DNA of 64,000 nt from Lysinibacillus alkalisoli (GTDB taxonomy: Bacteria > Bacillota > Bacilli > Bacillales_A > Planococcaceae): positions 1 through 64,000 of the forward strand of contig NZ_BMJT01000006.1 of NCBI RefSeq assembly GCF_014643595.1, written 5' to 3'. Positions 50,788 to 59,596 of this stretch are shown here, one piece after another. The notes under the pieces are model-generated. The model made no database searches, was not told the DNA's origin, and saw only the letters and a program-made list of their open reading frames with translations. Each line of letters begins with the position of its first letter. The first letter of the stretch is position 1. A program made the translations under genes and the position numbers.

Positions 50788-51488
50788 ATCTTTCATTAAA
50801 ACGCATTAACAGTATTTTTCAAAAAGACTTGAAGGAATTTTCTCGTAACTATGCGATATCTAGTATGTTACTGATGCCACTAGTATTTGCCTTTATTTAT
50901 GGTCGATTAGGTACAGAAGATGGTGTATCTTTAATGATACATTTACTCGTTGTTAACTTAACGTTTGGTATGTGTACCGCTTATATTCAATGTTGCTTAC
51001 TAGCTGAAGAAAAAGAGCATCACACATTACGTGGCTTAATGCTTTCCCCTGCTTCGATTTTAGATATTTTACTAGGGAAAAGTTTATTAACGTTTATTTC
51101 ATCAGCTATTATTTTAACATTGTCTTTAAAAATCACGCATTTCAACCCAGAGCAATTATGGCTTGCGATTGTTGTTTTCACTTTAAATATTATTTTTTAT
51201 ATTGGTGTTGGCACATTATTTAGTTTAGTTACCAACTCCATTGTAGGAGCATCATTTGCTTCTTTACCTGTCATGCTCATTGCTGTAGCTGGTTCATCAG
51301 TTGTGCCATTTGCAGACAAACATATCATCTTTAAGCTGATTACCTATTTACCAGGAGGGCAATTATATTACTTATTAGATGCGCCAAGTCAAGCGGTCTT
51401 AATCAAGGGTCTTATGATTACGATTGCATGGGTAGTAGTTGTCTGGGCCATTACAGCACTACTTTATAATAAGCAGCTGACAAAATAA
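50784..51488 (+). CDS. ABC-2 type permease
   Basis: This 234-residue permease has six membrane helices: about 25-42, 52-72, 98-118, 126-150, 158-176 and 208-228. The ABC-2 signature region is visible as AEEKEHHTLRGLMLSPAS. It is the partner of the preceding ATPase, with a 4-base overlap. The number of helices and short length fit exporters of drugs, lipids or peptides; the substrate is unknown. Confidence 0.87.
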   Translation: MNLSLKRINSIFQKDLKEFSRNYAISSMLLMPLVFAFIYGRLGTEDGVSLMIHLLVVNLTFGMCTAYIQCCLLAEEKEHHTLRGLMLSPASILDILLGKSLLTFISSAIILTLSLKITHFNPEQLWLAIVVFTLNIIFYIGVGTLFSLVTNSIVGASFASLPVMLIAVAGSSVVPFADKHIIFKLITYLPGGQLYYLLDAPSQAVLIKGLMITIAWVVVVWAITALLYNKQLTK

Positions 51489-51545
51489 AAAAAAGGCTAC
51501 TTTCACTTGTCACTTTAATATGACAAAAAAGTAGCCCATTTTTAT
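51487..51545. terminator. Bidirectional terminator
   Basis: A stem GGCTACTTT / AAAGTAGCC with a long inner part lies between the permease and the convergent nitrilase-like gene, with A and T runs at its borders. Confidence 0.8.
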
Positions 51546-52795
51546 TGTGTGTTGTAGTCTTTATGCAAAGCAATATACGCTTGTTTATATTTATAAGGAA
51601 TGCCTAGTTTGCGATTAGTGCGTTGGAATACACTATCTATACCATGCATAAAAGCCAAATCAAAGCCAACGATCGCGTTTTCTGGTTTAAATAATTGTAT
51701 ATTTTTATAGCGTGTTGTTTTTGCGCCAAGAAATAAATTCTTTGTAATTAAAATCGCTGCGATTCTATTTTCAATTACACGTAATTTTAATAGAGCGATT
51801 GCTTCTTCTTCGTTTACTTCCTTGTTTACAAAATACACGATTACTTGATGTTCATTGATTTGTGATGGTTGGTCATATACGTAAATTCGTTTTTTTAAGC
51901 TATCATATGTCGCGAAATGAATATGTATATGCTCGCCATTTTTCTCAACGATAAATGAATTGTCATATTCTTGGACTTTTGTTAATGTGGTTTTTAAACG
52001 TTTGCGCCTAGAGTCAAAGTACACATCTGCTTTTTCATCTTTTCCAAATGTAAATTGCTCATAACGTTTTGTACTATAAAAAACATCCGTCGCTTCTGGA
52101 ATATACTCTAAACAACTCATATCAAAAAGATGGCAAGCGTCCTCATGATCGTAACTATCCCCTGTCATATATTCTGGTATAATACGCACACCTTTACGAT
52201 AGGCAATGATATCAGATGTTTGTGTTTGATTAGGGTCATGTCCCATCGTGCAAAGAATAAGCGCATCTGTTTCATAAGAGCGCCCTTTTAATATATTATG
52301 CCATTTAGACATGCGTACATTACCCTCTGTCAAATGGATTAATAAATCCATACCCTCTTGCTCTAATCGATTAACGACTAATGGGAAAAATAAGTCATGA
52401 CTAATAATCGACTGAATACGGTGTCCTTGTAAATAAATCGGATCATAAATATCTGCGCGTATTGCCATATCATAATCAAACGCTATTTTTGCAGCTGTAG
52501 AATGCTTTAAAAATGCTGTTTGTGTCGTTTCATTCAATTGTGGCTTGGGATTATAATAAAAAGCCCATTCTGAACCATCAGCTAATGACACTCCACTCAT
52601 CACAGCAACTTGTAATCGTTCTGCCATTTTCTTCATGAATTTCATCGCAGCGTTGCGTGTCGCAGATTGGTAAAAGCTTTCTGGAAAAACAACTAAATCG
52701 ACTTCTTGTTGAATCAAAATACGTTCAATTTTAGCAATTAATGAGCGCAATGTAAACTTAGCATCGTACACTGGCTGAACCATTAATATTTTCAT
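51542..52795 (-). CDS. Nitrilase-superfamily-like protein lacking the catalytic cysteine
   Basis: Residues 1-~215 follow the carbon-nitrogen hydrolase fold: the catalytic glutamate in DLVVFPESFYQ, a lysine in TAFLKHSTAA and the segment SIISHDLFFPLVVNRLEQEG, then MDLLIHLTEGNVRMSKWHNI. The usual ICYD, which holds the catalytic cysteine, reads ISHD here, so Cys is replaced by Ser. The C-terminal ~200 residues are unrecognised. The length (417) is well above a plain nitrilase. ATG 52795 has AGGAGG 9 bases upstream. It may be a non-catalytic binding or sensor protein. Confidence 0.65.
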   Translation of the reverse strand: MKILMVQPVYDAKFTLRSLIAKIERILIQQEVDLVVFPESFYQSATRNAAMKFMKKMAERLQVAVMSGVSLADGSEWAFYYNPKPQLNETTQTAFLKHSTAAKIAFDYDMAIRADIYDPIYLQGHRIQSIISHDLFFPLVVNRLEQEGMDLLIHLTEGNVRMSKWHNILKGRSYETDALILCTMGHDPNQTQTSDIIAYRKGVRIIPEYMTGDSYDHEDACHLFDMSCLEYIPEATDVFYSTKRYEQFTFGKDEKADVYFDSRRKRLKTTLTKVQEYDNSFIVEKNGEHIHIHFATYDSLKKRIYVYDQPSQINEHQVIVYFVNKEVNEEEAIALLKLRVIENRIAAILITKNLFLGAKTTRYKNIQLFKPENAIVGFDLAFMHGIDSVFQRTNRKLGIPYKYKQAYIALHKDYNTQ

Positions 52796-52836
52796 GCGAA
52801 AGCACCTCCTATCAAGCAAACAAAAAAGTTTATTAC

Positions 52837-52875
52837 AATAATAAAGAGTAGAGATTTCTCTCTACTCTTTATTGT
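52837..52875 (-). terminator. Terminator after the histidine kinase gene
   Basis: Perfect 15-bp arms AATAAAGAGTAGAGA (52840-52854) and TCTCTACTCTTTATT (52859-52873) enclose a 4-base loop. The T tract is weak. Confidence 0.7.
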
Positions 52876-52904
52876 ATCAATATTTGTTATTTTGTGGTGT
52901 AAAT

Positions 52905-55118
52905 TTACTGTGTTTTTTCAAGTTGTACAGCAACTTTAAATAAATCACCATCTACACTAATCGACATTGTACCACCGTGCATATCAACAATAGATTGTGC
53001 AATGGCTAAACCTAGCCCTGAACCTTCTGTGTGTCGCGATTTATCTGCCCGTTTAAATCGTTCAAATAATTCATCCACATTGTCACCAATTTCATACTTG
53101 GCAATATTTTTAATGAGCAATTCAATTTGTTTACGTTCATTTACTTGTAATGTCACGTAAACTCTCGTATGTGGTAAAGCATATTTACCAACATTAATTA
53201 ATAAATTATCAAGTAAGCGCCACATTTTTTGACCATCGACAACACTATATAGCGACTCATTTGGCAACGTAAGTCGTAAATCTAAGTTTTTATCACGCAA
53301 GTCTTCCTCATGCTCACCTACTACTTGTTGCACTAATTCTGTAAAATCAATGCGTTGTTTATTCAATTCAACATTTCCACTGGCCATTTTTGATACTTCA
53401 AACAAATCCTCGATTAACACTTTCAAACGCTCGGATTTTTTATCTAACACATCGACATACTTACGGCGTTCTTCAGGTGTGAGGTTTTCGTTTTTTAGTA
53501 AATCTGTATACGTAATAATAGATGTCAATGGTGTACGTAAATCGTGACTGACATTTGTAATGAGCTCTGTCTTTAACCTTTCACTTTTTGCTTGCTCAGT
53601 CATCGATTGCTGTACACCTGCACGCAAGTGATTAAGGTTGGAAGCATGATGGCTAAATACAGATTTACCTTTTACTTTAATAGGACGATTTAATGTGCCT
53701 TTAGATAACGACTCCGTATCCTTCATAATACGATTTAAATACGCCATTCTTGCTAAATACACTAAGCCACAAAAACTACCTATTAAAAAACATACTAAAA
53801 AAATAAACACTTCGATTTGTGCACCCATAAAGAAAATGAGAACTAATGATGCCCCACCTACAAAGGTGGCAGATAATAAAATAATAGTTTGTATAAAGAT
53901 CGTACGGTTCAACAGTAAGTCTTTACTTATACGTAACAAACTCATTGTGTAGCTCTCTTGCAATAAGGTTTGTAAGTTACCTGCTTGCCTTACCCTTGTG
54001 TAAATAGCATTCGTAAAGAGCAAGGCTAAATATACTACTCCCAACCAAATGATATAAGGCAATAAGAAACCTAATTCGAAAATAATCGTATACGTTTGGT
54101 ATTGCAGGCTCTCCGCTAAAAATACGGCAAACACAAGCACAGTTATATAACTCAACAAGGTGAGCATTACAATCAAATCAATAGACATGGACGTAATGTA
54201 ATGAGCATCTCGTAAAAAGTCGCTGCGTTCCGTTTTTAGTATCACTAAAATAAGGCTCGCTACAATGCCACTCAATACAATGCCATAATACATCCACTTG
54301 TTTTTTTGTTCGAGTTCATACTCCTGATAAGCTGCACTTGCTTTATACAGTGCCTTATCTACAATCACTTGTCCTTTATACTTGTAAGTTACATTACTTA
54401 CAGGATTTTTACGGTCATCTTGGTTTAAGTTTGGCCAGTAATTATAAGGTTCATTATAAAAAATATGCAGTAATTTTTCATCATATGTTTGAGTATATAA
54501 GGGCGCTATTTTGTCATTAGAGGCATGGTATTCTTTTTTAAATAAGGCATCTGCCTTACTATTCCCTTTCACTTTATCTTCACCAGATTCAATCTCGGTG
54601 AGGTGATAGCTAATAAAGGGGTATTGCTCTTGCAACTCTTTTCGCTTATCCTCTAACTGGGCAAAATAACTATCTACCATTTTTTCTTTTTCTAATGTAA
54701 TTTTGTCTATCACATACGCATCATCTTCAAAATTACGTTTAATATCCGCAATCTTTTTATCTCGCTCTTCGATTACTTGACGTTCGCGTTCTGTGTTTTC
54801 GTTATTTTGTGCCTCCACAATGGCTTCTTCATATTGCTGCATAATATTCGATATTTGGCTTTCTTTATCTCCAAAACGATAGCGATACTCATTAATTTCT
54901 GTTTCCGATACTTTAATCGCTTTTAATACTTCACTTTTACGTGGTGGATTAATGAGTGTCGGTCCTGCTTCTTCTAAAAAATAAGCCAGTGCCTTCTCAT
55001 AAGGTGTATCAAACGTTTGTTTACGTAAATTTTCATTGCGAACGACCACAATAATAGCTGTCATAATCACCCATGTTGCTAATAAGAAGATGAGAATTTG
55101 CCTTTTCTTTTGATTCAT
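52905..55118 (-). CDS. Sensor histidine kinase with extracytoplasmic coiled-coil domain
   Basis: This 737-residue membrane kinase has TM1 (about 8-25), a charged extracytoplasmic region of ~240 residues rich in coiled coil, about six more helices (275-455), a HAMP-like segment and the kinase core. The phospho-histidine is in NVSHDLRTPLTSIITYTD, the N box is RLLDNLLINVGKYA and the G box GSGLGLAIAQSIVDMHGG. The G1 box (IKNIAKYEI) lacks the classical DxGxG. AGGAGG before the ATG overlaps the stop of the small ORF upstream. The partner regulator is at 55261-55953. Confidence 0.88.
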   Translation of the reverse strand: MNQKKRQILIFLLATWVIMTAIIVVVRNENLRKQTFDTPYEKALAYFLEEAGPTLINPPRKSEVLKAIKVSETEINEYRYRFGDKESQISNIMQQYEEAIVEAQNNENTERERQVIEERDKKIADIKRNFEDDAYVIDKITLEKEKMVDSYFAQLEDKRKELQEQYPFISYHLTEIESGEDKVKGNSKADALFKKEYHASNDKIAPLYTQTYDEKLLHIFYNEPYNYWPNLNQDDRKNPVSNVTYKYKGQVIVDKALYKASAAYQEYELEQKNKWMYYGIVLSGIVASLILVILKTERSDFLRDAHYITSMSIDLIVMLTLLSYITVLVFAVFLAESLQYQTYTIIFELGFLLPYIIWLGVVYLALLFTNAIYTRVRQAGNLQTLLQESYTMSLLRISKDLLLNRTIFIQTIILLSATFVGGASLVLIFFMGAQIEVFIFLVCFLIGSFCGLVYLARMAYLNRIMKDTESLSKGTLNRPIKVKGKSVFSHHASNLNHLRAGVQQSMTEQAKSERLKTELITNVSHDLRTPLTSIITYTDLLKNENLTPEERRKYVDVLDKKSERLKVLIEDLFEVSKMASGNVELNKQRIDFTELVQQVVGEHEEDLRDKNLDLRLTLPNESLYSVVDGQKMWRLLDNLLINVGKYALPHTRVYVTLQVNERKQIELLIKNIAKYEIGDNVDELFERFKRADKSRHTEGSGLGLAIAQSIVDMHGGTMSISVDGDLFKVAVQLEKTQ

Positions 55119-55127
55119 AGGCGCCTC

Positions 55128-55283
55128 CTAACTAAATTTGCGTAATAATGCAAACACTTCACCCAAGTTGGCATGAATAAATTGCACAGTATGCGACATA
55201 AACAATACAATACCAACCACTGCCGCACAGAAACCTAAAAAAGTAATAATGCGTTCGATATTATCTCTCCATTTTATAGCCAA
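55128..55283 (-). CDS. Possible small membrane protein between regulator and kinase
   Basis: An open frame of 51 codons overlaps the regulator stop. It encodes one membrane helix (ERIITFLGFCAAVVGIVLFM) and a short tail (HTVQFIHANLGEVFALLRKF). Its stop TAG lies in the Shine-Dalgarno of the kinase gene, suggesting coupling. The start is uncertain: TTG 55283 is the only usual start codon before the helix and lacks an ideal ribosome binding site. The hydrophobic content and tight packing support a real gene, but no homologue is claimed. Confidence 0.45.
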   Translation of the reverse strand: MAIKWRDNIERIITFLGFCAAVVGIVLFMSHTVQFIHANLGEVFALLRKFS

Positions 55284-55953
55284 TTCCCCACACAACCTTT
55301 AAGTATCGCGGATTTTTCGGGTCCGCTTCTATTTTTTCTCGGATTTTTCGTATATGTACCGCTACAATGTTTTCCGCATTATAAGCTTCTTCATTCCATA
55401 CACGTTCATAAATTTCTCGTGTTGAAAAAACACGACCTGCATTGCGCATTAATAACTCTGTTATTTTATATTCAATTGGTGTAAGCTTTACTGCATCACC
55501 ATCTAAGAAAACTTCTTTGCCTGCATCATCTAGCACTAAACCTTCAATTGCTATCGCTTCACTTTCTTTCTCATATGTACCGAGTTGCACATAACGGCGC
55601 AATTGTGATTTTACACGTGCTAATAACTCTAAAGGATGAAAAGGCTTTGTCACGTAGTCATCTGCGCCTACAGACAATCCATGAATCTTATCGCTGTCCT
55701 CTGCTTTTGCACTCAACATAATAATAGGGATATTACGCAGCTCTCGTATTTTAAAGGTTGCTGTAATCCCGTCCATATTAGGCATCATAATATCTAAAAT
55801 AATGAGATGTACCTCATTATTTTCTAGGAGCTGTAAAGCCTCTTGGCCATCTGAAGCTTTTAACACTGCATAGCCTTCATTTTTTAGGTAAATCTCAATA
55901 CCATCACGAATATCTTGGTCATCATCTGTTACTAAAACCGTTAATTTCGTCAT
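55261..55953 (-). CDS. OmpR/PhoB-family response regulator
   Basis: This 230-residue protein has a receiver domain (about 3-118) with the acidic pair in VTDDDQD, phospho-aspartate in LIILDIMMPNMDG and lysine in TKPFHPLELLARV, and a winged-helix DNA-binding domain ending LKVVWGIGYKMER. The ATG at 55953 has AGGTGA 5 bases upstream; the 8-codon extension has none. It pairs with the kinase downstream. The target genes cannot be told from the window. Confidence 0.92.
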   Translation of the reverse strand: MTKLTVLVTDDDQDIRDGIEIYLKNEGYAVLKASDGQEALQLLENNEVHLIILDIMMPNMDGITATFKIRELRNIPIIMLSAKAEDSDKIHGLSVGADDYVTKPFHPLELLARVKSQLRRYVQLGTYEKESEAIAIEGLVLDDAGKEVFLDGDAVKLTPIEYKITELLMRNAGRVFSTREIYERVWNEEAYNAENIVAVHIRKIREKIEADPKNPRYLKVVWGIGYKMER

Positions 55954-56072
55954 GATATTCACCTCACTCTCATTCATATTGTAGAAGATAATTCTTAATA
56001 TCTATTGCATTCAATTATGAAGATTTTCTTAAGAACGCTATACTAATGTATAGCAGAAAGGACGTGTACATT

Positions 56073-56303
56073 TTGTATAAAACAGCTAATGAAATCGCAA
56101 TTGAATTAAATATGCCCATACAGCAAGTGTTACGTTACATTTATGAAGGACGCATTAAAGCTGTGCATGACGGGGAACAATATTTAATTAATAGTGCACA
56201 GTTTGATACGTATCATGAGCAAATTGAACGTATTAAAGAAGAAATTGACATATGGAAAAGCACGCCAATACCTGAAGATATTGATGTTAAAGATGAAGAT
56301 TAA
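56073..56303 (+). CDS. Small helix-turn-helix protein, excisionase/MerR-like
   Basis: The 76-residue protein starts YKTANEIAIELNMPIQQVLR, YIYEGRIKAVHDGEQYLINS, the pattern of an excisionase-type (winged helix) DNA-binding domain, and ends in an acidic tail. TTG 56073 is chosen: AAAGGA lies 10 bases upstream and the domain begins there, while the frame to ATG 56046 would place the ribosome binding site inside the gene. It is divergent from the two-component genes. It could be a regulator, but there is no phage or integrase nearby. Confidence 0.7.
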   Translation: MYKTANEIAIELNMPIQQVLRYIYEGRIKAVHDGEQYLINSAQFDTYHEQIERIKEEIDIWKSTPIPEDIDVKDED

Positions 56304-56351
56304 TGAAACGTTTTATTGATTTGAACGTAACACTAATATGGAGGTGATGAC

Positions 56352-56966
56352 GTGCTAATTTCTTATCAATGGCACATTTTTATCACATTAGAAATCATTT
56401 CTGTGCTATCTGCTTTACTGTTTATCGTTTTGCGCTATGGCTTTAAAAAACGCGCACTTAGCTCATTTTTTTTACTCTTATTTATTTTACCATTGTTATT
56501 AGAAGCTTTGCTTGCTTACACCATTTATCAGCAAACTGGCGAAATTACTTCTTTTCATATTGTAGTAGGACTTTTTGTACTATATGCATGTACGTTAGGT
56601 GTTAGTGACTTTAAAAAATTAGACCGTAAACTCCGTAAATGGATTGGTGAACGTCGCGGTGAAAACTTGTTAACTGAACGTGACCTTTATTTATTAGCAC
56701 GCGAAAAAGATAGTCGTTATTTGCAAAAAAAATCGATATTTTACTTTGCTCTCCACACTATTATTTTTAGCCTCTTTATTTTTATAATGTGGGCAAAGTA
56801 CGGTAACACGCATTTTACTTTTTCCATGCAGTGGTTTAGTGATGCTAAAGCCATCCAACCTTTCACAAGTGAGTTAGCCACAAATATCTTACAAGTTTGG
56901 ATCGTTGTTTATATTATTGACTCACTCATTAATTTGTCTTACATTTTCTTTCCAAGTAAAAAATAA
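56352..56966 (+). CDS. Membrane protein of unknown function, 204 residues
   Basis: The protein has five hydrophobic helices (about 8-27, 33-55, 62-82, 124-145 and 175-195) and a basic cytoplasmic-looking loop (LDRKLRKWIGERRGENLLTE, 95-120). GTG is the start, with AGGAGGTGATGAC-like spacing after GGAGGTGAT. I do not recognise the family. It follows the small helix-turn-helix gene by 48 bases and ends in a convergent terminator shared with hom. Confidence 0.65.
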   Translation: MLISYQWHIFITLEIISVLSALLFIVLRYGFKKRALSSFFLLLFILPLLLEALLAYTIYQQTGEITSFHIVVGLFVLYACTLGVSDFKKLDRKLRKWIGERRGENLLTERDLYLLAREKDSRYLQKKSIFYFALHTIIFSLFIFIMWAKYGNTHFTFSMQWFSDAKAIQPFTSELATNILQVWIVVYIIDSLINLSYIFFPSKK

Positions 56967-57005
56967 AAGAACCGAACAATCTTATGACTGTTCGGTTCCT
57001 CTTAT
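56966..57005. terminator. Bidirectional terminator between membrane gene and hom
   Basis: Perfect arms GAACCGAACA and TGTTCGGTTC with a 10-base loop, flanked by A/T, lie between convergent genes. Confidence 0.85.
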
Positions 57006-57991
57006 TAAATGCGCACAACAAAGCCTGCACGTTTACCAATGATTTCAGCATAATCTTCTACCATTACGCTTGCGGTTGGATACATACCTGCCCCTGGGCC
57101 TACTAATGATAATGTGCCAATATAATTAGTTTCTAATGCTACTGCATTATTCACATCATCCACAGGATAAAGCGGGTGCTCAGCATCAACTAGCATTGGG
57201 CCAACCTTAGCGAAAATTGTACCATCCTCACGCTTTTCTACTTCTGCCACATGACGATAGCGCATGCCTTTTTCTGTAGCCAATTTCACTTGCTCTGCTG
57301 AGATACGATCAATACCAATTACCTCAACATCATCCCAATCAGGTTGTTCACCGAAGGCTAATGCGCTTAAAATCATAATTTTTTTAAAGGCATCTTGACC
57401 TGATACATCGTTATATGGGTCTGCCTCAGCATATCCTAGACGTTGTGCCTCTTTTAATGCATCCTCAAACGCCCAGCCTTCTGCACGCATCTTTGTTAAA
57501 ATATAATTTGATGTACCATTTAAAATACCTTGAATACGTGATACATCATTCACCAGTAAAATATTTTTCATTGTTTTAATAACAGGTACACCGCCTGCTG
57601 TAGTTGCCTCATACCCTACGAAAACACCATACTCTTTTGCTAATGCTTGCAATTTTAAGCCATGTTTGGCAAACATCACTTTATTTGCTGTTATGACATG
57701 ACATTTATTTTCGATTGCTTGTTTCAAGTATGTATAAGCGGGTTCTTCGTTCACAATTGCTTCAAATACTACTTGCAGTCCATCCTCTTCTAAAATCTCT
57801 GCCATGTTGTCTGTCATTAAATGTTGTGTACCTGGTACACGTTCACGGCTTGTGTCTGTCACAAGAATTTTAGCTACTTCTAATTCTAAACCTAACTTAT
57901 TTTTAAGCTCTTCTCGTTTTTCATTTAAAATATGATAGATACCTTGCCCCACCGTACCAAAGCCTAAAATCGCTGCCTTAATTGTTGCCAT
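57005..57991 (-). CDS. hom: Homoserine dehydrogenase, short form without ACT domain
   Basis: The enzyme reduces aspartate semialdehyde to homoserine with NAD(P)H. The 328-residue protein has an N-terminal Rossmann motif GFGTVGQGI, the central GILNGTSNYILTKM and the catalytic region AEADPYNDVSGQDAFKKI. The ACT regulatory domain found in ~430-residue homologues is missing, so classical threonine feedback is unlikely. ATG 57991 has GGAGG 11 bases upstream. Homoserine is the precursor used by the sulfhydrylase encoded upstream. Confidence 0.92.
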   Translation of the reverse strand: MATIKAAILGFGTVGQGIYHILNEKREELKNKLGLELEVAKILVTDTSRERVPGTQHLMTDNMAEILEEDGLQVVFEAIVNEEPAYTYLKQAIENKCHVITANKVMFAKHGLKLQALAKEYGVFVGYEATTAGGVPVIKTMKNILLVNDVSRIQGILNGTSNYILTKMRAEGWAFEDALKEAQRLGYAEADPYNDVSGQDAFKKIMILSALAFGEQPDWDDVEVIGIDRISAEQVKLATEKGMRYRHVAEVEKREDGTIFAKVGPMLVDAEHPLYPVDDVNNAVALETNYIGTLSLVGPGAGMYPTASVMVEDYAEIIGKRAGFVVRI

Positions 57992-58163
57992 ATCGCTTAA
58001 TACCTCCACTATTGATGTGTTGTTTGCACATACGCGTTCAAACTATAACTTATGCTGAATTGTAACGCATTCAATCATATAAAACAAGGAAAATCTTTTC
58101 CACACGCACACTTGTTTATTTAGAAAGGGCATTACTTTGAGTTTCTTCTATTATAATAGTGAC

Positions 58164-58206
58164 ATAAAAAAAGCTGTTGAGCATCTGGCGTCTCAACAGC
58201 TTTATT
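58164..58206 (-). terminator. Terminator after metY
   Basis: Perfect 12-bp arms AAAGCTGTTGAG (58170-58181) and CTCAACAGCTTT (58192-58203) are followed by seven T on the minus strand. It separates metY from hom. Confidence 0.9.
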
Positions 58207-58209
58207 GTA

Positions 58210-59487
58210 TTATTGTGCTGCCATAATGGCTTGGTCTAAATCAGCGATAATATCTTCGATTGCTTCTAGACCAATGGACAAGCGAATTAACTCCTCAGAT
58301 ACACCTGCAAGTTCTAACTCTTCTTTTGATAACTGTTGGTGTGTTGTTGATGCAGGGTGAATGATTAGTGACTTAGCATCTCCCACATTAGCTACATGTG
58401 AGAATAATTTAACACTATCAATTAATTTAGCACCTGTCTCACGACCACCTTTAATACCAAATGTGATGATAGAACCAAAGCCATGTGTGAAATATTTATT
58501 CGCTAAATCATGTGTAGGGAAGTCAGCAAAACTATTATGATTCACAAATGTTACTGCTGGATGTGCTTTTAAGTATTGTGCTACCTCATTGGCATTTTCA
58601 TTATGTTTTTGTACACGTAAATGCAGTGTTTCTAACCCTTGTAGGAAATTAAACGCCGCATCTGGACTTAACGTTGGCCCAAAGTCACGTAATAATTGTA
58701 CACGTAGTTTTGTTGCAAATGCTGCTGCCGCTGTGTCAATACCGTAACGAATACCATGGTAACTCTCATCTGGCTCAGTAAAGTATGGGAATCTTCCTTG
58801 TGTCCAGTCAAACTTGCCTGCATCAATCACAATGCCCCCGATTGTTGTGCCGTGTCCCCCAATCCACTTTGTTGCCGAATGAATGACAACATCAGCGCCA
58901 AATGCAATAGGATTACAACCATATGGAGAAGGGAATGTATTATCAATTAGTAAAGGCACCCCATGATCATGGGCAACTTTCGCTACTGCCTCAATATCTA
59001 ACACTTGTAAGCTTGGGTTACCAATTGTCTCGGCAAAGATAGCACGTGTTTTGTCTGTAATGGCTGCTGCAAAGTTTGCTGGGTCTTTCTCATCAACAAA
59101 TTTTACTGTAATACCATAACGAGGTAATGTGTTAGCAAATAAATTATATGTACCACCATATAATGAGCCAGCTGCTACAATCTCATCACCTGCACTTGCA
59201 ATGTTTAACACAGCAAATGCAATTGCTGCCATACCTGAAGATAATGCTACTGCTGCTGTGCCACCTTCAAGTGCTGCAACACGTTGTTCAAAGGCGTCTA
59301 CTGTTGGATTCATAATACGTGAATAAATATTGCCTGCCTCTTGTAAAGCAAATAAGCGCTGCGCATGAGCTGTATCGTTAAAAACATAAGAAGTTGTGCG
59401 GTAAACGGGTACGGTACGAGAACCTGTTGTAGGGTCTACCTCTTGTCCTGCATGTAATAATAAAGTTTCTGGTTTAAAGTTTGTCAT
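58210..59487 (-). CDS. metY: O-acetylhomoserine sulfhydrylase (aminocarboxypropyltransferase)
   Basis: This PLP enzyme makes homocysteine from O-acetylhomoserine and sulfide. The 425-residue Cys/Met-metabolism protein has the PLP lysine in HSATKWIGGHGTTIGG (near residue 206), the YSRIMNPTVDAFEQR substrate region and GGTAAVALSSGMAAIAF for the phosphate. The long form with the TTIGG(I/V) signature is MetY rather than cystathionine synthase. It is controlled by a SAM-I riboswitch immediately upstream. It consumes sulfide, so it competes with the persulfide-related enzymes encoded at 43053-46198. Confidence 0.93.
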   Translation of the reverse strand: MTNFKPETLLLHAGQEVDPTTGSRTVPVYRTTSYVFNDTAHAQRLFALQEAGNIYSRIMNPTVDAFEQRVAALEGGTAAVALSSGMAAIAFAVLNIASAGDEIVAAGSLYGGTYNLFANTLPRYGITVKFVDEKDPANFAAAITDKTRAIFAETIGNPSLQVLDIEAVAKVAHDHGVPLLIDNTFPSPYGCNPIAFGADVVIHSATKWIGGHGTTIGGIVIDAGKFDWTQGRFPYFTEPDESYHGIRYGIDTAAAAFATKLRVQLLRDFGPTLSPDAAFNFLQGLETLHLRVQKHNENANEVAQYLKAHPAVTFVNHNSFADFPTHDLANKYFTHGFGSIITFGIKGGRETGAKLIDSVKLFSHVANVGDAKSLIIHPASTTHQQLSKEELELAGVSEELIRLSIGLEAIEDIIADLDQAIMAAQ

Positions 59488-59543
59488 TAAAAAAGCCTCC
59501 CAAATTTGTTTTTACGTTGGCATTGTGTAGAGGAGGTTTTGCG

Positions 59544-59583
59544 AAAAAAATAAAACCCCTTCTTATCAAAATAAGAAGAGGTT
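59544..59583 (-). terminator. SAM-controlled terminator of metY
   Basis: Arms CCCCTTCTTAT (59556-59566) and ATAAGAAGAGG (59571-59581) pair with one wobble, followed by a T-rich run on the minus strand. It lies between the aptamer and the metY start and is the expression platform. Confidence 0.88.
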
Positions 59584-59596
59584 GTCATATCATTTT

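Noticed and set aside
56073-56303. Excisionase-like gene as a sign of a mobile element
   Set aside because: No integrase, attachment repeats or phage genes are nearby, and base composition does not change. It is better read as a small chromosomal DNA-binding protein.
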